Both the position numbers and the translations under genes were made by a program. The notes beneath the pieces were generated by a model. The model was not told where the DNA came from, did not search any database, and was given only the letters and a program-made list of their open reading frames with translations. From JANNMJ01 sp031397815 (lineage in GTDB: Bacteria > Bacteroidota > Bacteroidia > Cytophagales > Hymenobacteraceae), in the NCBI GenBank assembly GCA_031397815.1, contig JANNMJ010000080.1, forward strand, positions 1 to 31,847: DNA of 31,847 nt. Reading direction: 5' to 3'. Each line of letters opens with the position of its first letter. Position 1 is the first letter of the stretch. Shown piece after piece: positions 7,165 through 15,181 of this stretch.

Positions 7165-8538
7165 CTAATTCGCCGCCACGCGCCAAATGCGCCCATCGGC
7201 ATCATCCGTAACGAGCATCGCGCCGTCGGGCAGCACCGTCACGCCGACCGGACGACCGTACACTTCCTGTTTCTCCGAATCAGCGATGAAGCCGGTCAGA
7301 AAATCTTCCATTGGCCCGCTCGGCTTGCCGCCGCTGAACGGCACGAATGCCACTTTATAGCCCGACAATTCGGAGCGGTTCCACGAGCCGTGCTGCCCCA
7401 CGAACGCGCCGTTGCGGTACTTCACGGGGAAGGTTTTTTGGTCGTAGAACGCCAACCCCAGCGACGCCGTGTGCGCCCCCAACGGCACGTCCGGCACGAG
7501 GGCTTTCTTCACTAAATCGGGCCGCTGCCCTTTGACGCGCGGGTCTTCGTGCTGACCGAAGTACGCGTAGGGCCAGCCGTAAAAACCGCCTTCCTGCACG
7601 CTGGTGATGTAATCGGGTACGAGGTCGTCGCCGAGACCGTCGCGCTCGTTCACGGCCGTCCAAAGGGTGTTGGTGCCGGGCACCCACGCCATTCCCACGG
7701 GGTTGCGCAGGCCACTGGCGTACACTTTTTCGCCGGAGCCGTCAGGATTAATCTGAAGGATGCTCGCGCGCCGGACTTCGTGCTCCACGCCGTTCTCCTG
7801 CACGTTCGAGCTGGACCCGACCGAGATGTAAATCTTCTTGCCGTCGGGGGCGGCCAGCAGGTTGCGCGTCCAGTGGTTGTTGTAACCGCCTGCGGGCAGG
7901 TCGATGACTTTTTCGCCCTTCCCGCTCAGCTTCTGCTGCCCGGGCTGGTACGGGTAGCGCCGCACTTCGCCGGTTCCGGCCACGTAAAACGAGTTGCCGA
8001 GCAGAAGCATCCCGAAGGGTTTATCGGGGCTTTCGAGGGCCGTCAGGAACGCCGTGCGCTCATCCGGCCGACCGTCGTGGTTCGTATCGCGGAGCAGAAT
8101 CAGCGTATTCGCACTCGTGCTGCTGAGCGATTTGGACGGGTCGAGCTTGAGCGCCGCCACTACTTTTTTCGGGGTCGAATTCGGGGTCGTGCTCGCCAGC
8201 GCCACCACCACATCGCCGTTCGGCAGCACGTAGAGCCAGCGCGGATGGTCGAGGTCGCGGGCATATTCCGTGACTGTGAAGCCCGCCGGGGCAGTCGGGG
8301 TTTTCCCATCCGGCCAGCCAATGACCTTACTGAAGTTCCGCGCCGATTTCGTGGCGAACGGCGCCGGTAACGGCACTTTTGCCCCCACCGGCGTCGATTG
8401 GCGCGCCGCCGTATCGAGGGCGGCAGCTTGCTGGTCGGCTACCGCCGCGCGGTCAACAGGTGATTTCTGAGCGCACGAAGCCAGTGATAAGCTCGTGGCG
8501 CCAACGACTAATAACGAGAAGCGTGATAGCAGCAACAT
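7165..8538 (-). CDS. Sorbosone/glucose dehydrogenase-family lipoprotein (PQQ-type beta-propeller)
   Basis: A 457-residue protein with lipobox LASC (Cys22), so an envelope lipoprotein. From about residue 80 it carries the six-bladed GSDH propeller: FTVTEYARDLDHPRWLYVLPNGDVVVA, GYNNHWTRNLLAAPDGKKIYISVGSSSN, GLRNPVGMAWVPGTNTLWTAVNERDGLGDDLVPDY, GGFYGWPYAYFG and VLPDGAMLVTDDADGRIWRV. These are hallmarks of L-sorbosone dehydrogenase-like and soluble PQQ glucose dehydrogenase-like proteins, which oxidise sugars with PQQ. PQQ dependence is inferred from family only, and no PQQ synthesis genes are in the window. The substrate is unknown. Both the preceding NADH dehydrogenase gene and this one are on the minus strand, separated by 160 bp, so an independent promoter is likely. 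Confidence 0.88.
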   Translation of the reverse strand: MLLLSRFSLLVVGATSLSLASCAQKSPVDRAAVADQQAAALDTAARQSTPVGAKVPLPAPFATKSARNFSKVIGWPDGKTPTAPAGFTVTEYARDLDHPRWLYVLPNGDVVVALASTTPNSTPKKVVAALKLDPSKSLSSTSANTLILLRDTNHDGRPDERTAFLTALESPDKPFGMLLLGNSFYVAGTGEVRRYPYQPGQQKLSGKGEKVIDLPAGGYNNHWTRNLLAAPDGKKIYISVGSSSNVQENGVEHEVRRASILQINPDGSGEKVYASGLRNPVGMAWVPGTNTLWTAVNERDGLGDDLVPDYITSVQEGGFYGWPYAYFGQHEDPRVKGQRPDLVKKALVPDVPLGAHTASLGLAFYDQKTFPVKYRNGAFVGQHGSWNRSELSGYKVAFVPFSGGKPSGPMEDFLTGFIADSEKQEVYGRPVGVTVLPDGAMLVTDDADGRIWRVAAN

Positions 8539-8698
8539 GATGCGAGAAAAAAGCGTGGTAAGCTGACCCTTACTGCGTTTCCGGTCGCGGGGTTGGGGGC
8601 TGCACCGACGTATTCAGCCCGTTGCGCCGTGGCGCACCTTATCAAAAGTCGACGTTTGGTCGTCCGGAATATATCCCCATCAAATAGGCTCCTATCCC

Positions 8699-10093
8699 CT
8701 ACCCCACCACCGCTTGCGCGGGCATCGGCGGCTGATTGACGGGGGGCGTGGTGGCGGCCATTCCCTGCTGCTGCCCGCGCTTGCCCTTGTCGTCTTTGTA
8801 ATCGTTGCGGCGGTACGGGCGGATTATGAGCCGCAGCGCCCGGTCAGAGGAGAAGTACTGAATGGCCCAGCCCACGAGCGTAACCGCCTTGTTGCGGAAC
8901 CCGACGAGCGTCATCAGGTGGACGAAGAGCCACGTAATCCAGCCGAAGAAGCCGCCGAAGGAGATGTTTTTCGGCAGATCGACGACGGCTTTATTGCGCG
9001 CCACAATCGCCATAACGCCCTTGTTGAGGTACTTGAACGGCACGGGCGCTTGGCCCGCCCGCACCCGCCGCAGGTTCTGCGCGAGCTGCTCGGCCTGCTG
9101 CTGCGCCACCGGCGCGAGCATCGGATAGCCCTTCGGAGTGTCGGCGGTTACGAGATTCGCCACATCGCCGATGGCGAAAATATTATCGAAGCCTTCGATC
9201 TGATTCCACCCGTTCACCGTCAGGCGCTTGTTGCGCGTGACCACCGTTTCGGGCAGCCCCGCCACGGCAGCGCCGTTCACGCCCGCCGCCCAAATCAGGT
9301 TTTCGGTGGGGAAATAATCCGTCGGACCGTCGCCGAAATAGGCGCGGCAATTCTCGAAGCGTTTAATGCTGGTGCCGGTGTGAATTTTTACACCGAGTTT
9401 TTCGAGGTACGCCCGTGATTTCGTCTGCGCCGACTCCGACATCGGCCCCAGCAACGTCGGCCCCGCCTCGACGACGTAAATCTGCATCTGTTTCAGATCC
9501 AGCTCCGGGTAATCCTTCGGCAGCACGTTGTTGCGCATCTCGGCGAGGGCACCGGCCAGCTCGACGCCCGTCGGGCCACCGCCCACGAGCACCACATTCA
9601 GGAGCGCCTGCCGGGTTTCGGGGTCTTCCACGAGCAAGGCTTTCTCGAAGTTCTGGAACAGGAACGACCGCAGATTGAGCGCGTTCGGGATGCTCTTGAT
9701 CTGCATCCCGTTCTGCTCGATAGAGTCCATCCCGAAGAAGTTCGTGAGCGAGCCGGTCGCGATGATGAGCTGGTCGTAGGAGATTTCGCCGATACTCGTT
9801 TCGAGCACCTTCCGCTCCGGCGCCACGCGGGTAACGTCGGCCATCCGGAAGAAGAAATTCTTCTGCCCGGCGAAGATTTTCCGAATCGGATACGCGATGG
9901 AATCCGGCTCCAACGCCCCCGTCGCCACCTGATAGAGCAGCGGCTGGAAGTTGTGGTAATTATTGCGGTCGATTACGACGACCTGCACGGGGTCTTTGCG
10001 CAGCTCTTTCGCGAGCTTCAGCCCAGCAAAACCGCAGCCGATAATCACGACGCGCGGTTGGCCGGTACGGGGCAGGTTGGTATCAGGAGCCAT
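8699..10093 (-). CDS. ndh: Type II NADH dehydrogenase (NDH-2)
   Basis: A 464-residue flavoprotein that transfers electrons from NADH to quinone without proton pumping, on the inner face of the cytoplasmic membrane. I start at MAPDTNLPRTGQ because the FAD dinucleotide fold follows at once; 20 extra upstream codons look spurious. Seen: GCGFAG (19-24) for FAD, acidic Asp42 ending strand 2, YHNFQPLLYQVATG, ATGS (112-115), second GGGPTG (171-176) for NADH, NIFAIGDVANL for FAD, APVAQQQAEQLAQNL at the quinone site, and a C-terminal hydrophobic/amphipathic anchor WITWLFVHLMTLVGFRN typical of NDH-2. Length is normal. The symbol follows family resemblance. Confidence 0.93.
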   Translation of the reverse strand: MAPDTNLPRTGQPRVVIIGCGFAGLKLAKELRKDPVQVVVIDRNNYHNFQPLLYQVATGALEPDSIAYPIRKIFAGQKNFFFRMADVTRVAPERKVLETSIGEISYDQLIIATGSLTNFFGMDSIEQNGMQIKSIPNALNLRSFLFQNFEKALLVEDPETRQALLNVVLVGGGPTGVELAGALAEMRNNVLPKDYPELDLKQMQIYVVEAGPTLLGPMSESAQTKSRAYLEKLGVKIHTGTSIKRFENCRAYFGDGPTDYFPTENLIWAAGVNGAAVAGLPETVVTRNKRLTVNGWNQIEGFDNIFAIGDVANLVTADTPKGYPMLAPVAQQQAEQLAQNLRRVRAGQAPVPFKYLNKGVMAIVARNKAVVDLPKNISFGGFFGWITWLFVHLMTLVGFRNKAVTLVGWAIQYFSSDRALRLIIRPYRRNDYKDDKGKRGQQQGMAATTPPVNQPPMPAQAVVG

Positions 10094-10294
10094 CGTTTGT
10101 AGGGTAGATTTCAGAGGTTTGGCCGTGCGGTACGAGGTATTCGACCGCGCCACAAGGTTAAACTCCCAAACCGGAGTTTTGGTTGGGTATTGATGTTATG
10201 CAATGGATTGTGGGGAAAAAGAATCGGCTGGGCACAACCTACGTACCCGGCACCGTCCCGGTGCCGGTGGTTGAGCGCGAAAATCGCGGAAATC

Positions 10295-10344
10295 GCGCGG
10301 GGCTCCAGCCCCGTGCGGGCTATTCGCGGGACTCTGGCCCGCAC
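10295..10344. repeat. GC-rich double-hairpin repeat (family C, second copy)
   Basis: Reverse-complement relative of 126-174, sharing CTATTCGCGGG and flanking GC-rich hairpins. It is about four-fifths identical by eye. Confidence 0.65.
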
Positions 10345-10452
10345 GGCGGTTAGCGACTGCCGGGCGCGTCTTTAACCATCCATTCCTGTAGGGGCGCGGC
10401 CTTGTGCCCGCCCGCATGTGGCTCCGGACCGCCCAGCATCATCAGCCAATAA

Positions 10453-10645
10453 CCTATGGCTTATACACAAGTTTGCAACTGGTTGATTATCATTGTTGCC
10501 CAACGTCTTTTCGGTTGATTCAGAAGACTATGTTGTTTCTGATATTTGATCGGAAAAAATGGCTCTAGAGCTTGCAAATGCACTAGCCAAGCGAGCAGAA
10601 GAGTGTGCCTTATATTCGGCTTTGCACTTGTGTATAAGCCATAGG
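10453..10645. mobile_element. MITE-like 193-bp element with perfect 20-bp terminal inverted repeats
   Basis: CCTATGGCTTATACACAAGT at 10453-10472 is exactly repeated in reverse complement at 10626-10645. The interior is visibly more AT-rich than the region and encodes nothing credible. Size, termini and lack of coding capacity resemble a miniature inverted-repeat transposable element, but no matching transposase is in the window and I see no clear target-site duplication. It could instead be a long-stem RNA element. Confidence 0.5.
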
Positions 10646-10715
10646 GCTAGAGCCCCCGCGTCAATCCCCCCTTCAAACCGGCACCGAGACGGTGCCGGGT
10701 ACGTAAGAAATAAAA

Positions 10716-10754
10716 AAGCCCGGGCCTGATTTCAATGAAATCAAACCCGGGCTT
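10716..10754 (-). terminator. Intrinsic terminator of the S9 peptidase gene (family B hairpin)
   Basis: Arms 10716-10734 and 10736-10754 pair with two mismatches (core AAGCCCGGG, TGATTTCA). On the minus strand the stem is followed by a T-rich tract (TTTTTTATTTC), placing it correctly 45 bp after the peptidase stop. The same hairpin type occurs at 5973-6007 and, shortened, at 19411-19441. Confidence 0.8.
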
Positions 10755-10768
10755 CTAATTAATAATAC

Positions 10769-10793
10769 CATCTCTGAGACAGAGCTGGCCACA
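10769..10793. repeat. Single copy of dispersed family A motif
   Basis: CCATCTCTGAGACAGAGC followed by TGGCCAC matches the reverse complement of 31-55 with one substitution. It ends 5 bp from the S9 peptidase stop codon. Confidence 0.75.
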
Positions 10794-10798
10794 AACGC

Positions 10799-12949
10799 TT
10801 ACAGCTTCGGCGTCACGCCCATCTCGTGAAAGAGGAACGCGTAGATATCGGCGGTTTCCTCGATGGCTTTCGTGAGCGAGGAGCCGCCGTGGGCGGCGTT
10901 GGTTTGGATGCGGATGAGGAGCGGCCGGTCGTGGGCGGCGCGCTCCTGTAGGGTGGCGGCGTACTTGAACGAGTGCGCGGGCACCACGCGGTCGTCGTGG
11001 TCAGAGGTGGTGACCATGACGGATGGATATTTCGCGCCTGCCTTGATATTATGCATCGGCGAATATTTGTAGAGAGTCGCAAAATCCTCTTTCGTAGCTT
11101 CAGCGGAACCGTATTCGGCCACCCAGAACTGCCCGGCGGTGAATTTCTGGTAGCGCAGCATATCCATCACGCCCACCTGCGGAATAGCCGCCGCGAATAA
11201 ATCCGGCCGCTGGTTGATGACCGCCCCCGTGAGCAGCCCGCCGTTGGAGCCGCCTTGCAGCGCCAACCGCTGCGGCGAGGTGTATTTTTCCTTAATCAGC
11301 CATTCGGCGACGGAAATGCAATCATCGAACACGTTTTGCTTGCGTTGGCGCATCCCGCCTTCGTGCCATTTCTCGCCGTATTCGGCGCCGCCGCGCAGGT
11401 TCGCTACCACGTAAACGCCGCCCTGTTCGAGCCAGCCCAAGCGCAGGGCGCTGAAACCGGGCGTGAGCGAGATATTAAATCCGCCGTATCCGTACAGAAT
11501 CGTCGGATTCTGGCCGTCCATTTTCAGGCCTTTTTTATGGACGATGAAGGCGGGCACTTTCGTACCGTCCTTGCTCGGCACGAAGGCTTGGCGGACTTCG
11601 TAATCCGTGGCGTTGAAGCCTTGAATGGCGGGCGCTTTCCAGACCGTCGATTTGCCGGTAGCGAGGTCGTAGCGGAAGAGCGTCGTCGGGTAGTTATACG
11701 ACGAGAACGCGTAGAGCACCGTTTTGTCGTTGTGCTCGCCACCGAAACCGGCCGCCGTGCCGGGGCCGGGCAACGCCACGGTCGCAGCAGACTTGCCGGT
11801 CGCGGCGTCGATTATTTCGATGCGGCTCGTCACGTCTTTCAGGTACGCCACCATCAGCTTGCCACCCGCCGTGCTGATGCCTTCCATCGGCTCGGCTTTT
11901 TCGGCTACCAGAACGGTCGCTTTCGTCATTCCGCCGCCTTTTTTGACGTCGTAGCGCAGGATTTTAGAGTTCGGCGCGCCTTGGTTGGTTTTAATCAGCA
12001 GCGCATCGCCCACGTTATCGACGGGCGTAAACTCGTCATCGCCAATTTCCGCTACAATCGGCTGAAACGGCGCGTTGAGCTTGCCGCCGCCGGGCCGCAC
12101 GAAGAGCGCATTGCCGCGCTTGCCTTCGGTCCCGACGTACAGCATCTCATATTTTCCGTCCTCGGTGGCCGACACGCCGAAATAATACGCCGGGTGCGCG
12201 GGATCGGAATAAACCAGCTCATCGTCGCTCTGGGCGGTGCCGGGACGGTGGAAATAAATCTGCTGATTCTGGTTTTTGGTCGTCAGCTCTTTTCCGGCTT
12301 CCGGCTTCGGATAGCGCGAGTAAAAGAACCCGCTCGAACCCCGCCAGCTCGCTCCGCCGAATTTCACCCACTCGATTTTATCGTCGAGGGTTTTGCGGGT
12401 CTGCATATCCATCACCCGAATTTCCTGCCAGTCGGCGCCGTTCGGGGCTACGTCGTACGCCAGATAGCGGCCGTCTTGGCTCAATGTGGCGCCTTTTAGC
12501 TGCGTGGTGCCATCCGAGGAGAAGGTATTCGGGTCGAGGAGCAGCTCGGGCTTGCCGTCGAACCCTTTCTGGACCATCAGCACCGATTGGTTTTGCAGGC
12601 CGTCGTTCTGGAAAAACAGCACGTACCCGGCGCGCTGCTCGCCGAGGCCGTAGCGGGCGAAATTGACCTTTTTCTCCAGCCGTTCCTTGAGCGCCGCCCG
12701 ATACGGAATCTTGCTCAGATAACCGGTCGTGATGGTGTTTTGAGCCGTCACCCACGCCTTGGTATCGGCGGAGTTATCGTCTTCGAGCCAGCGGTACGGG
12801 TCGGCGACTTTGGTGCCGAAATAATCGTCGGCTTGGTCGGTTTTGCGGGTTTGCGGATAGGTCATCTGCTGGGCCATAGTGGCCAGACTAGTCAGGGAAA
12901 GCGCGGCACCGACCAGCAGGGCGGCACGCGGCGAAGAAGGACGGTTCAC
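10799..12949 (-). CDS. Prolyl oligopeptidase family serine peptidase (S9A)
   Basis: A 716-residue enzyme starting at GTG; the signal peptide (about 1-27, ending TMAQQ) supports this start and indicates export, probably to the periplasm. The N-terminal seven-bladed propeller gate spans about 85-440 after the opening YPQTRKTDQADDYFGTKVADPYRWLED (28-57). The alpha/beta hydrolase domain spans about 455-716. The catalytic triad is complete: Ser568 in GGSNGG, Asp652 in SDHDDRVVP and His687 in AAHGGS. Family members cut short peptides after proline. The gene has its own terminator (10716-10754), and a hairpin at 13014-13051 separates it from the upstream minus-strand gene, so it is probably monocistronic. 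Confidence 0.95.
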   Translation of the reverse strand: MNRPSSPRAALLVGAALSLTSLATMAQQMTYPQTRKTDQADDYFGTKVADPYRWLEDDNSADTKAWVTAQNTITTGYLSKIPYRAALKERLEKKVNFARYGLGEQRAGYVLFFQNDGLQNQSVLMVQKGFDGKPELLLDPNTFSSDGTTQLKGATLSQDGRYLAYDVAPNGADWQEIRVMDMQTRKTLDDKIEWVKFGGASWRGSSGFFYSRYPKPEAGKELTTKNQNQQIYFHRPGTAQSDDELVYSDPAHPAYYFGVSATEDGKYEMLYVGTEGKRGNALFVRPGGGKLNAPFQPIVAEIGDDEFTPVDNVGDALLIKTNQGAPNSKILRYDVKKGGGMTKATVLVAEKAEPMEGISTAGGKLMVAYLKDVTSRIEIIDAATGKSAATVALPGPGTAAGFGGEHNDKTVLYAFSSYNYPTTLFRYDLATGKSTVWKAPAIQGFNATDYEVRQAFVPSKDGTKVPAFIVHKKGLKMDGQNPTILYGYGGFNISLTPGFSALRLGWLEQGGVYVVANLRGGAEYGEKWHEGGMRQRKQNVFDDCISVAEWLIKEKYTSPQRLALQGGSNGGLLTGAVINQRPDLFAAAIPQVGVMDMLRYQKFTAGQFWVAEYGSAEATKEDFATLYKYSPMHNIKAGAKYPSVMVTTSDHDDRVVPAHSFKYAATLQERAAHDRPLLIRIQTNAAHGGSSLTKAIEETADIYAFLFHEMGVTPKL

Positions 12950-12974
12950 GCGTTCGTTACGAAATGGTGTGACG

Positions 12975-12982
12975 CAAAGGTG
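12975..12982 (-). promoter_or_regulatory. Candidate -7 element of the S9 peptidase gene
   Basis: Minus strand CACCTTTG, one mismatch from TAnnTTTG, 25 bp before the GTG start. ACTTTCC lies about 16-20 bp further upstream as a poor -33 match. Confidence 0.25.
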
Positions 12983-13013
12983 CTGCCGCCACCGGAAAGT
13001 TTGCCCCTTACGG

Positions 13014-13051
13014 CGTGCGGCCCGCGTAGCAAGAGCTACGCGGGCCGCACG
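13014..13051. terminator. Perfect 17-bp hairpin between two minus-strand genes
   Basis: Arms 13014-13030 and 13035-13051 pair without mismatch around the loop AAGA. It lies 30 bp after the stop of the 13082-13831 gene. No T-run follows on either strand, so termination is likely only if aided; it may be another dispersed palindrome. Confidence 0.5.
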
Positions 13052-13081
13052 GGCTGAATCGGAAGAAGTTGGGTAAGGCGC

Positions 13082-13831
13082 CTACTTATCGTTGTCGTAA
13101 TCGTTCTTCTCCACGTCACCCGGCTTCACGCGCTTCAGCGAGCCTTTTTTCACGTCTTTCACGAAGCGTGCCCACGCGAAGGGGTCGAGCAGCGAGAGCG
13201 TCGGGATTTGGTTACGCCGCAATACTGCCTGTTGCTGCTGATCGAAAGTGGTGCGGGCGTTGGCTGCCGCTGAGGTGGGCATCGTTTGGTAAATGCGCCG
13301 CAGGGTTTCCTCGTTGAGGTTTTTCTCCGGGGCCGTCAGCGCGCGCTCCGGGAGCTTTAGGGCGAGGAACGCTTCCTTGAAAAGTTTTTCGGTGGTGTAC
13401 GGGAACACCCGAACCTCGGGAAGCAGCGTGGCATCTTCTTCCATTCGGATAATCGCCGAATACCCTTCCTTCTGATACTCCTGCGGCACCACGATGAGCC
13501 GGTTCCGGAAGCCGAGCGCCCGCACAATCAGCGAGTCACCGGCGAGGACGGGCAACGAGAAGTACCCAAACTCGTTGGTAATCGTCCCGCGCGCCACTTT
13601 CGGCACGTACACCGCCGCCCCGGCAATCCCGAACAGCGAGTCGCCCTGCGTCACGATGCCCGTAAACTGCACCACCCTTCGGGCACCTTGGGCGTGGGCG
13701 CCGGGCGCGGCGGTCAGGCTCAGCAAAAGCAGCAATGCTGCCGTCAGCCAGCCAACGAACGGAGTGGGTTTGCGCAGAGGCCGGGCAAGCGGCAGAAGGC
13801 GGGAAGCCGCCGGAGCTACAGATCTCATCAT
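13082..13831 (-). CDS. Secreted protein with carboxypeptidase-like regulatory domain
   Basis: The frame opens further upstream (13894), but I start at the ATGATG pair (MMRSVAPAAS) because a signal peptide follows (hydrophobic WLTAALLLLLSLTAAPGAHAQ) and a promoter-like TAGCTTTG overlaps the longer version. Product 249 residues. The mature part opens with a CarboxypepD_reg-like beta-sandwich (VQFTGIVTQGDSLFGIAGAAVYVP, GTITNEFGYFSLPVLAGDSLIVRALGFRNRLIVV), then a charged helical C-terminal half ending in Lys/Asp-rich residues. Stand-alone proteins of this type are common in Bacteroidota and their role is unknown; the domain elsewhere sits at the N-terminus of TonB-dependent receptors. No transmembrane segment after the signal. 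Confidence 0.8.
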   Translation of the reverse strand: MMRSVAPAASRLLPLARPLRKPTPFVGWLTAALLLLLSLTAAPGAHAQGARRVVQFTGIVTQGDSLFGIAGAAVYVPKVARGTITNEFGYFSLPVLAGDSLIVRALGFRNRLIVVPQEYQKEGYSAIIRMEEDATLLPEVRVFPYTTEKLFKEAFLALKLPERALTAPEKNLNEETLRRIYQTMPTSAAANARTTFDQQQQAVLRRNQIPTLSLLDPFAWARFVKDVKKGSLKRVKPGDVEKNDYDNDK

Positions 13832-13840
13832 CACTAAAAA

Positions 13841-13848
13841 CAAAGCTA
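13841..13848 (-). promoter_or_regulatory. Candidate -7 element of the 13082-13831 gene
   Basis: Minus strand TAGCTTTG is an exact match to TAnnTTTG. It lies 10 bp from the ATGATG start, implying a very short leader. No clear -33 TTTG at the expected spacing. Confidence 0.4.
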
Positions 13849-14052
13849 CGCGGGAAAAAGCGCGACCGGCCCGCACTAGGCAACAACCGGGCAATACCGC
13901 GGCGGCGGCTTACCGAAAACTCATCCGGCGCACCGGCTACGGGCCGCTTGCCGGGCAGAGCAATCGTACGTAAGCGCGGTTGCTTACGATGCTTTTTCGA
14001 CGGTTCGCAAGCCAAAACATTCTGCTAATAACCATACCGGCACCCTAAGCCG

Positions 14053-14060
14053 TATCTTCG
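14053..14060 (+). promoter_or_regulatory. Candidate -7 element of the TonB-C protein gene
   Basis: TATCTTCG, one mismatch from TAnnTTTG, 51 bp before the ATG at 14111. Spacing is plausible; a weak TTCTG lies about 30 bp upstream. Confidence 0.35.
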
Positions 14061-14110
14061 GGGCGCCCTCAGTGCCTCCCCCCTCTCGTCCATTTTCACC
14101 CGTTTATACA

Positions 14111-14689
14111 ATGAAATTCAGCCTTTTGACGGCCGTTTCGGTCGTTGGCTGCCTGTTGGCAGCCGCTGCCCCCCATCACACGCTGGCGCAAACCGGCGCC
14201 AAAGCCGGTACCCCCGTTCTGGCGCCGCCGTCGCTCACCAAAACCTATCTGGAAGAAGAAACCGACCCGATTCCGGAGTTTGCGGGTGGTCAGACGGCGC
14301 TGCGCAAGTTCCTCGCTGAGCACGTCATCGTACCGCCGTTCGCGCTCAACAACCTGCTCGCCGGGTCGGTGGACGTGGAGTTCATCCTGACCCCGGACGG
14401 CCAAATGGACAGCCTCCGCGTGAGCAACGGCGTGTGCTGCGGCCTCGATGAAGAGGCACTGCGAGTGGCCCGCCTGACGGCCGGTAAATGGACGGCGGGC
14501 CAGATTCGGGGCACCGCCGTGCGCACGCGCGTCGACCTGCCGGTTACGTTCCGGGTGCAGAACAAAAACTCGCGCTCCGTGGCCTATGTGCAGGAAATGA
14601 AGACGAAGTACGTCGAGTATCAGCGCTCCGCTGATTACGAGAAAGACCAGAAGACGCAAGCCGAAAAGGCGAGTAAGCAGACGCCTTAG
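14111..14689 (+). CDS. Secreted TonB C-terminal-domain protein
   Basis: Chosen start MKFSLLTAVSVV gives 192 residues with a signal peptide (1-26, ending TLAQ); the frame opens 13 codons earlier but that adds only proline-rich non-signal sequence. A TonB_C domain fills about 57-148: PEFAGGQTALRKFLAEHV, VDVEFILTPDGQMDSLRV, GVCCGLDEEALRVARLTAGKWTAG and RVDLPVTFRV. The C-terminal tail (150-192) is charged and probably helical. It lacks the membrane anchor and proline-rich spacer of a working TonB, so it is not a full energy transducer; such short forms are frequent in this phylum and of unknown function. Cys-Cys in the domain is notable for an exported protein. Confidence 0.82.
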   Translation: MKFSLLTAVSVVGCLLAAAAPHHTLAQTGAKAGTPVLAPPSLTKTYLEEETDPIPEFAGGQTALRKFLAEHVIVPPFALNNLLAGSVDVEFILTPDGQMDSLRVSNGVCCGLDEEALRVARLTAGKWTAGQIRGTAVRTRVDLPVTFRVQNKNSRSVAYVQEMKTKYVEYQRSADYEKDQKTQAEKASKQTP

Positions 14690-14753
14690 GTGTCTGTTGA
14701 GCGCCCAGATTAGCAGAAGATTGCGGGCGGCTTCCCTCTCTTTCCCCCCAACT

Positions 14754-14795
14754 ACTAACCCCGTAGGGAGCCAACAGGCGCCTTACGGGGTTAGT
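14754..14795. promoter_or_regulatory. Perfect hairpin in the leader of the ferredoxin gene
   Basis: ACTAACCCCGTA (14754-14765) pairs exactly with TACGGGGTTAGT (14784-14795), ending 8 bp before the ATG at 14804. No T-run follows. It may terminate the upstream gene weakly, mask the ribosome site, or be a dispersed repeat. Confidence 0.6.
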
Positions 14796-14803
14796 GGCTT
14801 CAG

Positions 14804-15130
14804 ATGAAAAAATTTGCGCAGCACGTCTTCGTGTGTACTAATCAGGATTCGGGGGTGGGCGAACGGGTTGGGAAAGAGTTGAAATCGGCAGTGAAAGCGT
14901 TGAAGGGGAAGCAGGAGATTCGGCTCGGCGCTACCCCGCCCGCCACCCGCGTGCAGCTCACCGGCTGCCTCGGCAACTGCGACCATTGTAAGAAGGGCAA
15001 AGGCGCGGCGCTGGTGGTGTACCCCGCCGGAACGTGGTACGGGAACGTCCGGCCGGGCGATATTGCCGAGCTGACCGACGAACACTTCCGCAACGGGCAC
15101 GTTGTGGAGCGGCTGTTGATTCGGGATTGA
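14804..15130 (+). CDS. Thioredoxin-like [2Fe-2S] ferredoxin domain protein
   Basis: A 108-residue cytoplasmic protein of the thioredoxin-fold ferredoxin group (related to the NuoE/HoxE iron-sulfur domain). It opens with AQHVFVCTNQD, the usual first-ligand motif (Cys11), and has GCLGNCDHCKKG (Cys55, Cys59, Cys62) before ALVVYPAGTWYGNV and a C-terminal helix. In characterised members four ligands follow a C-x(10-12)-C-x(30-ish)-C-x3-C plan; here the second position (near residue 23) is Gly-Lys and an extra Cys62 is present. The cluster may be ligated differently or be absent. The HAD phosphatase gene starts 51 bp downstream, so the two may be co-transcribed. Confidence 0.85.
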   Translation: MKKFAQHVFVCTNQDSGVGERVGKELKSAVKALKGKQEIRLGATPPATRVQLTGCLGNCDHCKKGKGAALVVYPAGTWYGNVRPGDIAELTDEHFRNGHVVERLLIRD

Positions 15131-15181
15131 AACGTTCCGCCGCCAACCCCGTTTTCTGTTTTCTTCCTTAAAAATCCCTTC

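Larger units (their letters stand above)
10240..10705. repeat. Nested inverted-repeat block
   Basis: Outer arms of 29 bp at 10240-10268 and 10677-10705 are reverse complements with one mismatch, and each arm is itself a hairpin (ACCGGCACC / GGTGCCGGT). Inside lie a family C copy (10295-10344) and the 193-bp element at 10453-10645. No open frame in the block resembles a gene. It fills most of the 705-bp gap upstream of the NDH-2 gene. Confidence 0.8.

Noticed and set aside
8622..8635. TGCGCC-GT-GGCGCA palindrome between NDH-2 and the dehydrogenase gene as terminator
   Set aside because: Short stem, 2-nt loop and no T-run; too weak to call.
10196..10417. Small minus-strand frames in the repeat block upstream of NDH-2
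   Set aside because: They are translations of palindromic repeats (family C and the 29-bp arm) with no independent support.
11255..12499. 414-codon plus-strand frame opposite the S9 peptidase
   Set aside because: Low-complexity antisense translation; the opposite strand carries the full catalytic triad.
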